Positions 53,136 through 62,296 of a stretch of 64,000 nt of DNA are shown here, piece by piece. Positions within the stretch are counted from its first letter, which is position 1. The number at the start of each line of letters is the position of its first letter. The stretch is taken from assembly GCF_000429665.1 (NCBI RefSeq), contig NZ_AUCH01000003.1, positions 1 through 64,000 on the forward strand, read 5' to 3'. The position numbers and the translations under genes were made by a program. The DNA comes from Azovibrio restrictus DSM 23866 (GTDB lineage: Bacteria > Pseudomonadota > Gammaproteobacteria > Burkholderiales > Rhodocyclaceae). The notes under the pieces were generated by a model. That model did no database searches, was not told where the DNA came from, and saw nothing but the letters and a program-made list of their open reading frames with translations.

Positions 53136-54335
53136 ATGCTGTACGACTATTCCGCCGTGGATGCCGAGGGCCGCCGGATCGGCGGGCGCATGGAAGCCAT
53201 GAACCCGGTGGACCTGGAGATGCGCCTCAAGCACATGGGCCTGGACCTGGTGCGCGGCAAACCCATCCGCCATCGGCCCCTGCTGGGCGGCTCCGGGGTG
53301 CCGCGCCGGGAACTGATCAACTTCTGCTTCCAGCTGCAGCAGCTGATCCGGGCCGGGGTTCCCCTGCTGGACGCCCTCACCGATCTGCGCGACTCCCTGG
53401 AGCACCCGCGCCTGAAGGAAGTCACCGCCAATCTGGTGGAGAATATCGAAGGGGGACAGACCCTGTCCCAGGCCATGGCCGCCCACCCCGGCCTGTTCAA
53501 CCGGGTGTTCCTCAGCCTGATCCGGGCCGGAGAAGCCTCGGGGGACCTGGACCGGGTGCTGGACAACCTGACCGCCTCCCTCAAGTGGGAGGACGAACTC
53601 ATCGCCCACACCCAGAAGCTGCTGCTCTACCCGGCCTTCGTCAGCACCATCGTGCTGGGCGCCACCACCTTCCTGATGGTCTACATGGTGCCCCAGCTCA
53701 AGCTCTTCGTCGGCAACATGGGCCAGGCCCTGCCCGCCCACACCCGGGCCCTGTTCCTGATCTCGGACCTGCTGCTCGACTACTGGTACGTCCCCCTGCT
53801 CCTGCCCGGCCTGATCACCGCCCTGCTCATCTACCTGCTGCACAACAACCCCCTGGCCCGGCGCCGCTTCGACGCCCTGAAGCTGCGTCTGCCCCTGGTG
53901 GGCGGCATTCTCAAAAAGATCATCCTGTCCCGCTTTGCCGGCACCTTCGCCATGCTCTACGCCGCCGGCATCCCGGTGCTGGAATCCCTGCGCACCACCC
54001 GGGACGTAGTGGGCAACCGGGTCATCCGGCGCGCCCTGGAACAGACCGAACAGGCCATCCGCGAGGGCCGCAACATGGCCGCCGCCTTCCAGGACACGGG
54101 GCTGTTCCCCCCCCTGGTAGTGCGCATGGTGCGTATCGGCGAGAGCACCGGCGCCCTGGACACGGCCCTGCTCAACGTCAGCTACTTCTACAACCGGGAC
54201 GTGCAGGAATCCGTGAGCCGGGCCCAGGCCCTGATCGAACCCCTGCTCACCCTGATCCTCGGCACCCTGCTGGGCTGGATCATGCTTTCGGTGATCGGGC
54301 CCATCTACGACGTGATCAGCCAGTTGAAGCTCTAG
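53136..54335 (+). CDS. mshG: MshG-type inner-membrane platform protein (GspF/PilC family)
   Basis: 399 residues with the duplicated GspF domain (about 65-190 and 265-390), each with the motif of the form AGVPLLDAL / AGIPVLESL, and three membrane segments. It couples the ATPase to pilin insertion. 3 bp separate it from mshE and from the next gene. Confidence 0.95.
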   Translation: MLYDYSAVDAEGRRIGGRMEAMNPVDLEMRLKHMGLDLVRGKPIRHRPLLGGSGVPRRELINFCFQLQQLIRAGVPLLDALTDLRDSLEHPRLKEVTANLVENIEGGQTLSQAMAAHPGLFNRVFLSLIRAGEASGDLDRVLDNLTASLKWEDELIAHTQKLLLYPAFVSTIVLGATTFLMVYMVPQLKLFVGNMGQALPAHTRALFLISDLLLDYWYVPLLLPGLITALLIYLLHNNPLARRRFDALKLRLPLVGGILKKIILSRFAGTFAMLYAAGIPVLESLRTTRDVVGNRVIRRALEQTEQAIREGRNMAAAFQDTGLFPPLVVRMVRIGESTGALDTALLNVSYFYNRDVQESVSRAQALIEPLLTLILGTLLGWIMLSVIGPIYDVISQLKL

Positions 54336-54338
54336 ATC

Positions 54339-55805
54339 ATGGGCGCCCAACACCTCCTGCTCCTGGACAGCCACCAGCTCGGTCTCTACCGCTGGCACCA
54401 GGGCGAACTCCAGGAACAGGCCCGCCACCCCCTGGGCAGTGCCGGCCAGGCAGCCCTGGCCCGCTGGCTGGAAGCCCACCGGGACACCCAGCTGCGGCTG
54501 CTGGCGAACCTGGCCGAAGAGGGCTTTCAGGTGGAAACCCTGCCCTACCTGCGCGGCAAGGACCGGCGGGCCGTGCTGGAACGGCGGCAGGCCCAGCATT
54601 TCTTCGGCACCCCCTACGTCCTGGAAACCTCCCTGGGGCATCTGCAGACCCACCGCAAGGAAGAACGGGTGCTGCTGGCCGCCCTGACCCAGCCGGCCCT
54701 GCTGGAGCCCTGGCTGCAACTGCTGCAACAGGGACACATTCCCTTCGCCGGGCTCTACAGCCTGCCGCAGCTCACCGGCACCCTGTGCCGCCTGCTCGAC
54801 CTTCCCCTGGAACGTTGCCTGGTGCTCACCGTGCACCCCCATGGGCTGCGGCAAAGCCTGGTGATGGGCGGGGAGACCGTATTCTCCCGGCTCACCCCCC
54901 TGGCCGACAGCAGCATCGCCGGCATGGCCGGCAGCATCGCTGCGGAAGCCCACAAGCTGCACCAGTACCTGACCAGCCAGCGCCTGATTGGCCGGGATGA
55001 ACAGCTCACCGTCTGCCCCCTGGTACAGCAACGGGCCCTGGAAGCCGTGGGCCGGACCTGCCTGAGCCAGGGCCCCCTGGTGTTCCAGCCCCTGGAGCTG
55101 GGACAGGCCGCCAGCCGCCTGGGCTGCCACTGGGTGCCGGAAGACAGTCTGGCGGACCCCCTGTTCCTGCACCTGCTCGCCAGCCATCCCCCCCGGCACC
55201 AGTTTGCCCCGGCCCTGCTGCGCCAGGATTACCAGCTGGCCCGGCTGCGCCGGGGGCTGCTGGGGCTGGGCCTGATCATCCTGGCCGGCGGCCTGCTGCT
55301 CCTGGGACGGGAGCTGAACAGCATCCGCCTCATGCAGGGCGAACAGGCCCGCATGGAAGCCGCCGCCGGCAAGCTGCAGACCGAGTACGGGCAATTGCTG
55401 GCCGGCATCCCCGGCCTCAGCCTGGACCAGGAACAATTGCGCCGCCTGCTGGACCAGTATGACCGGATGCGGCAACGCCAGGCCCCCAGCCAGGCCATGG
55501 TAGTTCTGAGCCACGCCCTGGACGGGGTGCCGGAAGCCCGCCTGGAGCGGCTGTTCTGGCAATGGGAAGGCCGGCAGAGCAGCCTGACCGTGGAAGGCAG
55601 TCTGCCCCCCGGCGATCCCCGGCAGCAGGTGCAGCACTTCGAACGCCTGCTGCTGGCCCTGGACAACCGGGGCATCCGCAGCGAGGTCCTGAGCCATCCG
55701 GTGGACATGGCGCCGGACAAGCCCCTGCGCGGCGGCGATCAGGATGCGGACGGCGCCCCCGCCCCCGGCTTCCGCCTGCGCCTCTACTGGGAGCAGCAGC
55801 CATGA
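54339..55805 (+). CDS. MshI-like pilus assembly protein (PilM/PilN-type fusion)
   Basis: 488 residues. The N-terminal two-thirds resembles a degenerate actin-like PilM/GspL cytoplasmic domain (LLLDSHQLGLYRW; no clear phosphate loops). A membrane segment (about 307-325) then leads to a periplasmic PilN-like domain with coiled coil (EQARMEAAAGKLQTEYGQ). This combined layout is that of MshI. It overlaps the next start by ATGA. Confidence 0.8.
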   Translation: MGAQHLLLLDSHQLGLYRWHQGELQEQARHPLGSAGQAALARWLEAHRDTQLRLLANLAEEGFQVETLPYLRGKDRRAVLERRQAQHFFGTPYVLETSLGHLQTHRKEERVLLAALTQPALLEPWLQLLQQGHIPFAGLYSLPQLTGTLCRLLDLPLERCLVLTVHPHGLRQSLVMGGETVFSRLTPLADSSIAGMAGSIAAEAHKLHQYLTSQRLIGRDEQLTVCPLVQQRALEAVGRTCLSQGPLVFQPLELGQAASRLGCHWVPEDSLADPLFLHLLASHPPRHQFAPALLRQDYQLARLRRGLLGLGLIILAGGLLLLGRELNSIRLMQGEQARMEAAAGKLQTEYGQLLAGIPGLSLDQEQLRRLLDQYDRMRQRQAPSQAMVVLSHALDGVPEARLERLFWQWEGRQSSLTVEGSLPPGDPRQQVQHFERLLLALDNRGIRSEVLSHPVDMAPDKPLRGGDQDADGAPAPGFRLRLYWEQQP

Positions 55806-56398
55806 GCCCCCTGCAGGCACAGCTCCGACAGCTCTGGCCCACCCTGCTGCTGGCCCTGGCGCTGGCCGCCCTGGGCATCGCCCCCGCCTACTGGGGCTGG
55901 CAGGAAGCCAGCCGCGCCGCCCAGGCCCGGGACCAGAGCCGGGAAAAACTGCAGCAGATCCGCCAGCGGCTGGACCAGGCCCGGGCCGAGGCCGCAGAAC
56001 TGCAGCAGGCCGGCCAGCGGCTGCAGGCCCTCCAGGCCCAGGGCTTCTTTGCCCGGGAAAACCGCCTGGAATGGGTGGAGCTGCTGCGCCAGACCAGGAA
56101 CCGCCTGGCGATCCCTGCCATGCAATACGAGTTCCAGCCCCAACGCGCCCTGGAAGACGGCCAGGGGCGTTTCCTGGCCAGCCCCATGCAGCTGCAGCTG
56201 GGCCTCAACCATGAACTGGAGCTGCAACCCTTCCTGCAGGCCCTCTCCAGCCGCAGCCGGGCCCTGGTGCTGGCCCGGGAATGCGAGCTGCAGCGCAACC
56301 CCGGCCGCCCCCAGCCGCCCCAACCGGGCCCCAACATCCTGGCCCGCTGCAAGCTGGACTGGATCACCGGCCAGCTGCCTGGAGGCAATCCCCCATGA
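55802..56398 (+). CDS. MshJ-like pilus assembly protein (PilO type)
   Basis: 198 residues: one membrane segment (about 13-32), a coiled coil (DQSREKLQQIRQRLDQARAEAAELQQ) and a small periplasmic domain, the PilO/GspM plan. It overlaps both neighbours by 4 bp. Assignment rests on architecture and position. Confidence 0.75.
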   Translation: MSPLQAQLRQLWPTLLLALALAALGIAPAYWGWQEASRAAQARDQSREKLQQIRQRLDQARAEAAELQQAGQRLQALQAQGFFARENRLEWVELLRQTRNRLAIPAMQYEFQPQRALEDGQGRFLASPMQLQLGLNHELELQPFLQALSSRSRALVLARECELQRNPGRPQPPQPGPNILARCKLDWITGQLPGGNPP

Positions 56399-56754
56399 AG
56401 CTCCTGCGCTTCCGGCCCCTGCTACCCCTGCTGCTCCTGTTGGTCGGCAGCCCCCCCCTGGCGGCCCAGCCCGCCGGGCGGCTGTTTCACACCCCGGAGG
56501 AACGGGCCCGGCTGGAAGTGGAGAAACACCGGAACCCGGCGCCCGGCCAGGACCGGGGCCGCCACTACCAGGGCCTGGTGCAGCCCAGCCAGGGCCCGGC
56601 CACCCTGTGGCTGGACGGGGCGCCCCAGACCGGCACCCCCCCGGCCGGGCCGCGGGTCGGCGAACACCTCCCCGGCCCGGAAGGAAGCGGCGAGGATCTG
56701 CTGCGGGGCGGCCGGATCACCGTCAATCCCCCCCGCTCCGCCCCGCGCCCCTGA
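56395..56754 (+). CDS. Small exported protein at the mshK position
   Basis: 119 residues with a signal peptide (about 1-24, ending PLAAQP) and a Pro/Gly-rich mature part. Its place after mshJ and its size suggest MshK/PilP-type function, but I see no diagnostic motif. Overlaps mshJ by ATGA. Confidence 0.6.
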   Translation: MKLLRFRPLLPLLLLLVGSPPLAAQPAGRLFHTPEERARLEVEKHRNPAPGQDRGRHYQGLVQPSQGPATLWLDGAPQTGTPPAGPRVGEHLPGPEGSGEDLLRGGRITVNPPRSAPRP

Positions 56755-56765
56755 AGGATTTCCCC

Positions 56766-58511
56766 ATGCCCGCCCCGCGCCAGTCCGGTGCCGCCCTGCT
56801 GATCCTGCTGCTGGCCCTGGCCCTGGGGGGGCTCACCTGGCTGCTGCAGCAGCCCGCCAGCCGCAGCAGCGCCTTCCCGGCCCGGGACCGGGCCACCGAC
56901 CAGGCCCTGGCCCAGGCCAAGGAAGCCCTGCTGGGTTACGGCGCGGCCTACCCGGAATATCACCTGAAGGGCAGTCCGCCCCGGGCCGCCTTCGTGCCCG
57001 GCCACCTGCCCTGCCCGGACACCGGCAGCCCCCTGGGCCACGAGGGCACCGAGGCCGGCAGCTGCGGCGCCAAGGGGGTCACCGTGGTGGGCCACTTCCC
57101 CTGGCGCAGCCTGGGCATCCCCCCGCCCCGGGACGGCAGCGGCGAATGCCTGTGGTACGCGGTGTCCGGCAACTACAAGGCCAATCCCAAGGCTGACCTG
57201 CTCAACCCGGACATTCCCGGCCAGTTCCAGATCCTCGGGCCGGACGGCAGCCAGATCATCGCCGGCGCCCAGCCCGGGGAGCGACCGGTGGCAGTGCTGT
57301 TCGCCCCGGGACCGCCCCTGGCCGGACAGGTCCGCCAGCATCAGGGCGGCGAGTGCCGCCTCGACTACGACCCCAAGCAGTTCCTGGATGTGCTCCAGGG
57401 CATAGACAACAGCACCCCCGACAGCAGCGCCGAAGGCCTGACCCGGCTGATCGCCGGCACCCCGGGCGAGTTCTTCAACGACCGCCTGGTCTGGATCAGC
57501 CCCAGCGAGCTGTTCGAGGGCCGTATCGCCCGCCGCCCACCGCTCCCCCGGCCCCTGTTCGATGCCAGCTACCCGGGCAGCGGCATCGCCCTGACCCAGC
57601 GGCTGGCCGCCTGCCTGATCCGTTTCGGGGAACACAACAGCTGGCAGCGCCTGCCCTGGGCCGCGCCCCTGAGCCTGAACGCCCCGGCACCGGACACCTT
57701 CCGCAACGACAAGCTGGCCGACCAGGCCCTGCGCCAGGAAGGCCGTCCCCCGTTTTCGGTGGGCCGCTCCCAGCAGGTGCTGCAAAGCACCCTGGGCACC
57801 CTGCCCGGCTGTCTGCCAGCGGACCCGACCCACTCCGCCTGCCGCCTGCTGCGCAGCGACAACTGCCCGGAACTGCTGCCCGCCGCCGGCTACCCCACCC
57901 CCAGCGACGGAGCCGGGTACGTCAATAGCAGCGACGGCTGGTGGGACAAGTGGAAGGACCACCTGTTCTATCTGGTAGCCCCGGGTTTCGCCCCGGCCGC
58001 CCTGCCCGCCGTGGATTGCGACCTGAACCCGGAGCAGTGCCTGCAGGTTAATGGCCAGCCCTATGCGGCAGCCCTGATCTACGCCGGCGCGCCCCTGGCC
58101 GGGCAGCAGCGCCACCAGAGCAGCGAGCGCATGGACCCGGCCAACTACCTGGAAGGCCAGAACGCCACCACCCTGCAACTGGGCGGCCAGCAGCTGGAAC
58201 TAGCCGGCAATGACCAGATCGTCTGCATCCAGGGCCCCACGGCCGCGGCCCCGGGCTTCAAGTTGGTCAGCAACTGTGGCAACCTGAACTGCCAGGCGGA
58301 AGCCGACAAGCTGCTGGCCCGGGTCAGCGGCCAGCAGAACCTCTGCCGGAACGGCCCGGACATCGCCCCCACATGCCAGATGGCCCGGCAGCAGCTGGCC
58401 GGCTGCGCCTGCCGGGGGGCAGCCGATGCCTTCCTGGCCCAGCCCTGCCTGGGCTCCCTCAACCCCGCCGCCTGCCAGGCGGCCATCCTGGCCCTGAAAG
58501 GATGTGCATGA
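56766..58511 (+). CDS. Large cysteine-rich pilin-like protein (581 aa), unknown function
   Basis: N-terminus MPAPRQSGAALLILLLALAL is a PilX/MshP-style hydrophobic helix; the canonical prepilin G-F-x3-E is absent. After it, KEALLGYGA, LPCPDT and a downstream cysteine followed by FPWRSLGI parallel KEALLGYAA-like, LPCPDT and LPFKSLGL in the next gene's minor pilin. About 450 further residues hold around twenty cysteines, clustered at the C-terminus (PTCQM, GCACR, QPCLG, AACQ). It could be a disulfide-stabilised tip or adhesin subunit. It overlaps the next start by ATGA. Confidence 0.7.
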   Translation: MPAPRQSGAALLILLLALALGGLTWLLQQPASRSSAFPARDRATDQALAQAKEALLGYGAAYPEYHLKGSPPRAAFVPGHLPCPDTGSPLGHEGTEAGSCGAKGVTVVGHFPWRSLGIPPPRDGSGECLWYAVSGNYKANPKADLLNPDIPGQFQILGPDGSQIIAGAQPGERPVAVLFAPGPPLAGQVRQHQGGECRLDYDPKQFLDVLQGIDNSTPDSSAEGLTRLIAGTPGEFFNDRLVWISPSELFEGRIARRPPLPRPLFDASYPGSGIALTQRLAACLIRFGEHNSWQRLPWAAPLSLNAPAPDTFRNDKLADQALRQEGRPPFSVGRSQQVLQSTLGTLPGCLPADPTHSACRLLRSDNCPELLPAAGYPTPSDGAGYVNSSDGWWDKWKDHLFYLVAPGFAPAALPAVDCDLNPEQCLQVNGQPYAAALIYAGAPLAGQQRHQSSERMDPANYLEGQNATTLQLGGQQLELAGNDQIVCIQGPTAAAPGFKLVSNCGNLNCQAEADKLLARVSGQQNLCRNGPDIAPTCQMARQQLAGCACRGAADAFLAQPCLGSLNPAACQAAILALKGCA

Positions 58512-59152
58512 AACCCGTGCCACGCGGCTTCACCCTCACCGAACTGGCGGTGGTGATGATCATCCTGGCCCTGCTGGTGGGAGGACTGGTGTTTCCCCTC
58601 TCGGCCCAGCGGGAAGTCCAGAAGCTGCGCCAGGCCGAATCCAGCCTGCACGACATCCGCGAAGCCCTGCTGGGCTACGCCGCCATCCACGGCTCCCTGC
58701 CCTGCCCGGACACGGACACGGACCGTACCGCTGCCGGCTACGGGGTGGCCGAAACCAGTTGCACCAGCACCGCCCAGGAGGGTTACCTGCCCTTCAAATC
58801 CCTGGGCCTGTTGGAGACCGACCCCTGGGAACAGCGCTGGCGCTACCGGGTGAACGCCCTGTTCGCCAACGGCGCCGCCCCCATCAACCTGGGCACGGGC
58901 TTCACCGGCAGCGATGCCCTGCTGGTGCAGAACCACGCGGGGGAATCACTGACCACCAGCCTCGAACGGCCGGTGGCCCTGTTCTACAGCCTCGGCCCCA
59001 ATGGTCGGGCGGACGGGGAAAACCTGAGTTACGAGGCCAGCAACGGGCGCTACCAGGCGGGTACGCCGACGCCCGGCTTCGATGATCTGCTACAGTGGCT
59101 CGCACGCCCCATCCTGATCAGCCGCCTGATTGCCGCCGGACGCCAGCTCTGA
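58508..59152 (+). CDS. Minor pilin / pseudopilin
   Basis: 214 residues with a type IV prepilin leader: MKPVPRG cleaved before FTLTELAVVMIILALL, Glu at +5. The mature part has LPCPDT and a single further pair of cysteines, then a block (YLPFKSLGL...WRYRVN) shared with related minor pilins. The ATG at 58508 is chosen because it overlaps the previous stop; ATG 58502 would add two residues to the leader. Confidence 0.88.
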   Translation: MKPVPRGFTLTELAVVMIILALLVGGLVFPLSAQREVQKLRQAESSLHDIREALLGYAAIHGSLPCPDTDTDRTAAGYGVAETSCTSTAQEGYLPFKSLGLLETDPWEQRWRYRVNALFANGAAPINLGTGFTGSDALLVQNHAGESLTTSLERPVALFYSLGPNGRADGENLSYEASNGRYQAGTPTPGFDDLLQWLARPILISRLIAAGRQL

Positions 59153-59154
59153 CC

Positions 59155-60435
59155 ATGACCACCGAGCCCCAGCCCCCTTCCCCCCGCCTGACCTGGCTGG
59201 GCCTGAACCCGGAAGATACGGACAGCCTGCGCCTGCAGAAGTCCCTGCTCATCTTCGCCACCGGGCTGGTTTCCCTGGCCTCCATGGTATGGCTGCTGCT
59301 GTACTGGCAGCTGGGGCCCCGCTTTTCCAGCACCCCGGCCCTCAGCTTCCAGCTGCTCCTGGTGGGCAACCTGCTGCTGTTCCTGAAGCACCGCCATTTC
59401 GGCCTGTTCCGCCACACCCAGCTGGGCCTGCTGCTGTTTGCCCCCTTCGCCCTGCAATGGAGCATGGGCAACTTCATCAACGCCAGCGGCATCAGTCTCT
59501 GGGGCCTGCTGGCCCCGGTGGGGGCGGTGCTGATCTGCAGCCCCAGGGAATCCCTGGCCTGGTTCGTGGCCTTCCTGTTCCTCACCGGCCTCACCGGAGC
59601 CATCGACATCTACCTGGCCGCGGCCCAGCCCCCCCTGGCCGTGCCCGTGCATACCAGCCTGTTCTTCTTCGCCCTCAACTTCGCCGCCGTCTCCAGCATC
59701 GCCTACCTGCTCCTGCGTTACGCCACCCAGGAAAAACTCAAGGCCCGGGCCCGACTGGAAGAGGCCCACGCCCGCCTGCAGGAGGAACAGGCCCGCTCCG
59801 AGCGCCTGCTCCTCAACATCCTGCCCGCCCCCATCGCGGAGCGCCTCAAGCACGAGGACCAGACCATCGCCGACGGCTTCGCCGATGTGACGGTAATGTT
59901 CGTAGACATCGTCAATTTCACCCACGTGGCGGAAGGACTCTCCCCCCGCCAGGTGTTCTCCATGCTGAACCGCATCTTTTCCTGCTTCGACGAGCTGGCG
60001 GAAAGAAACGGCCTGGAGAAGATCAAGACCATAGGGGATGCCTACATGGTGGCCGGGGGCCTGAACACGGAAGAAGAGGACTACACCCTGGCCATGGCCC
60101 GCATGGCCCTGGAGATGCGCCAGCTTCTGGCCGTCAACGGGCCGACCAACGAACGCCACGTGGAAATCCGGATCGGCATCGGCACCGGCCCCGTGGTGGC
60201 CGGGGTGGTGGGCAAGAAGAAGTTCATCTACGACCTCTGGGGCGACACGGTAAACCTCGCCAGCCGCATCACCGCCGAAGGGGTGCCCGGCATGATCCAG
60301 GTGGATGAAACCACCTACCGCCGCCTGCGCGACCATTACCGCTTCCACGAGCCCCAGGTGCTGTACCTGAAGGGCAAGGGCAACACCACCGTGTACCGCC
60401 TGGCCGGAGACCTGGAGCCGGATCAGGCTTCCTGA
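59155..60435 (+). CDS. Class III adenylate cyclase with six-helix membrane domain
   Basis: 426 residues. Six hydrophobic segments (about 30-200) are followed by a coiled linker (ARARLEEAHARLQEEQARSER) and a class III cyclase domain (about 240-415). The metal Asp in VMFVDIVNF and Asp in IGDAYMVAGG, the adenine-selecting Lys (KIKTIGD) and Asp (IYDLWGDTVN), and the Arg/Asn of NLASRI are present, so cAMP synthesis is expected. Start lies 2 bp after the pilin gene, so it belongs to the pilus transcription unit. Confidence 0.92.
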   Translation: MTTEPQPPSPRLTWLGLNPEDTDSLRLQKSLLIFATGLVSLASMVWLLLYWQLGPRFSSTPALSFQLLLVGNLLLFLKHRHFGLFRHTQLGLLLFAPFALQWSMGNFINASGISLWGLLAPVGAVLICSPRESLAWFVAFLFLTGLTGAIDIYLAAAQPPLAVPVHTSLFFFALNFAAVSSIAYLLLRYATQEKLKARARLEEAHARLQEEQARSERLLLNILPAPIAERLKHEDQTIADGFADVTVMFVDIVNFTHVAEGLSPRQVFSMLNRIFSCFDELAERNGLEKIKTIGDAYMVAGGLNTEEEDYTLAMARMALEMRQLLAVNGPTNERHVEIRIGIGTGPVVAGVVGKKKFIYDLWGDTVNLASRITAEGVPGMIQVDETTYRRLRDHYRFHEPQVLYLKGKGNTTVYRLAGDLEPDQAS

Positions 60436-60442
60436 GCAGCAC

Positions 60443-62173
60443 TCAGGCCGGAGATGTCCCCGGCCCCGCTGCCGGCACCAGGGCAAACACCACCCGCCCC
60501 GGTTCATTGCACTGCAGTTCCAGTCGGTAGCCCCCCAGGGCGGCCTGCCGCCCTCCCTGATACAGGCCAATGCCCAGGCCATCCTCGGACGGCACCGGGG
60601 CCAGCATGAGCTTCCGGGCCAGGGCTGCGGGCACGGGGCTGCCGTCATCCTCCACCTCCAGGCCCCAGCCCTCCCGGTGCACCAGGCGGAGCCGGATGTG
60701 CAGCCCCGGCTCCCGGCGGCTCTTGGCCCGGGCGTTGTCGAGCAGGTTTTCCAGCACACTGTCGAAGAGCTCCCCGGGCACCGGCATGGCGCCCGCCTGT
60801 TCCAGCGCCTCGGCCGGGGCCTGGCAACTGATGCCCGTCTCACCCTGCGCCGCCTGACGGGCCTGCCACCAGGCACGCACCGGCAGCCAGCCGCCCGGCG
60901 GCTGCGCCCGAGGCTGCTGCAGGCGTCCCAGGGTTCCCTGCAGGCGCTCGGCCAGGGCCGGCAGCTGGCGCTGGATCAGCCGCCCCAGGGCGGCGCTGTC
61001 GCCCCCCTGACCGGCCGCATAACAAAGGTTCTGCAGGGCCTGGAGGATGTTCTTCACGTCATGGGTAACCCGGGCCCCGGTCTCATGGATGGCCTTCTCG
61101 TAGTTGAGCAGCTGCAGCTCCCGGGCCTGGCGTTTGACCTGGTAGAAAGCCAGCAGGAGCCGCAGCAGCCAGTCGCAATGCCAGCGCAGGACCGCCCCCG
61201 GGGGCTGGCGAAAATGGAGCTCCAGGCACAGCCCGGCCGCACAGCAGCGCTGCCGGCCCAGCCCCTTTGCCCCCTGGCTGCCCGCCCCGTCCGGCCCCTG
61301 CCAGCTGACGCCGGTGATCCAGGGCAGCTGCTGCAGACGCCCCAGGGCGGCTTCCAGGAAGGCCTCCGGATCGTCGCTGCGCTCGCTCGCCTCACTCAAC
61401 CAGCGCACCCACGCTTCCATGGGCATGCCCAGGGACAGCAGGTAACGCCCCAGGGCCGCCCCGATTCCGGCAAAACCGGCCCGGGGATTCCAGGCCCAGG
61501 CCAGCAGCAACAGGCCGCCACCCAGGCTCAGGGAGGTGATGAACAGGGACCAGCCATACCCCTGTCCATCCAGGAAGGTGACCGCCAGACTGCCGAGCAT
61601 GAAGACGGCCAGGAGCAGGAAGATCAGCAGACTGTGGATGAAGTCCACCGGCTGCTCGCAGTCCTCCCGGCTGCCGGGCAGCAGGAGCAGGCAGCCGGGC
61701 AGCAGGGGCAGCCACCAGGCAAAGGCCTCCCGGGGCAGGGCGCCGAGCAGGGCGGGATCCCGGGGCAGCAGGGGAATCAGGCCCAGCATCATCAGGCAGA
61801 GCAGGTAGGCAAAGGCGAGCAGCAGGCCCAGGCGGTGCCGCCCCCCGCCCAGACGCAGCCCCCGCCCGGCGATCAGGGCCGCCAGGGTGGCGCACCAGAG
61901 CAGCAGCAGCCAGGGGTTGAGCACCAGGGCCCAGAGGCAGACCAGGAGCACCAGGGCCAGGGTCTGGAACAGCCCGAGCCGCTGCCCCCCCGCCACCAGC
62001 GGCTGCCAGAGCAGGAACAGGCCCATGGCCATGGGCCAGAGGATGAGCCGGGCCTCCAGGGACGCCTGGAGCCCGAACACCAGCACATGCACGATGATCA
62101 GATGCCCGGCCAGCAGCAGCTGGGGCCGCTGCAGGAGCCAGCGGGCCGGGCCGGGATAGGCCTGTTTGTCCAT
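60443..62173 (-). CDS. Membrane-bound sensor histidine kinase of the pilus locus
   Basis: 576 residues. The N-terminal half is membrane domain with about nine or ten hydrophobic segments. The kinase core has the phospho-acceptor His in THDVKNILQALQNL, N-box ENLLDNARAKSRR and G-box GLGIGLYQGG; a clear GAF domain between them is not evident. No receiver is attached. The sigma-54 regulator at the other end of the locus is the obvious partner. It converges on the cyclase gene with a 7-bp gap and is divergent from the pilin gene. Confidence 0.85.
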   Translation of the reverse strand: MDKQAYPGPARWLLQRPQLLLAGHLIIVHVLVFGLQASLEARLILWPMAMGLFLLWQPLVAGGQRLGLFQTLALVLLVCLWALVLNPWLLLLWCATLAALIAGRGLRLGGGRHRLGLLLAFAYLLCLMMLGLIPLLPRDPALLGALPREAFAWWLPLLPGCLLLLPGSREDCEQPVDFIHSLLIFLLLAVFMLGSLAVTFLDGQGYGWSLFITSLSLGGGLLLLAWAWNPRAGFAGIGAALGRYLLSLGMPMEAWVRWLSEASERSDDPEAFLEAALGRLQQLPWITGVSWQGPDGAGSQGAKGLGRQRCCAAGLCLELHFRQPPGAVLRWHCDWLLRLLLAFYQVKRQARELQLLNYEKAIHETGARVTHDVKNILQALQNLCYAAGQGGDSAALGRLIQRQLPALAERLQGTLGRLQQPRAQPPGGWLPVRAWWQARQAAQGETGISCQAPAEALEQAGAMPVPGELFDSVLENLLDNARAKSRREPGLHIRLRLVHREGWGLEVEDDGSPVPAALARKLMLAPVPSEDGLGIGLYQGGRQAALGGYRLELQCNEPGRVVFALVPAAGPGTSPA

Positions 62174-62296
62174 CGCTTGCACACCCCCTGTCGAAATCCG
62201 GACACCTGGCAGCAAAAACCGGGCGAAACCCCCTTGATCTCCCAGGCATGGTTCATGCAGGACAACCAGCGTCAGACCCTACTGGAGGAGCTCATC

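Noticed and set aside
52779..55820. 1013-codon minus-strand frame opposite mshE, mshG and mshI
   Set aside because: Gln/Gly/Ala-rich composition typical of antisense frames in high-GC DNA; all three plus-strand genes have clear family motifs.
62174..62296. Sigma-54 promoter for the pilin gene
   Set aside because: Looked for TGGC-N8-TTGC type sequences on both strands because of the sigma-54 regulator in the locus; no site with correct spacing was seen.
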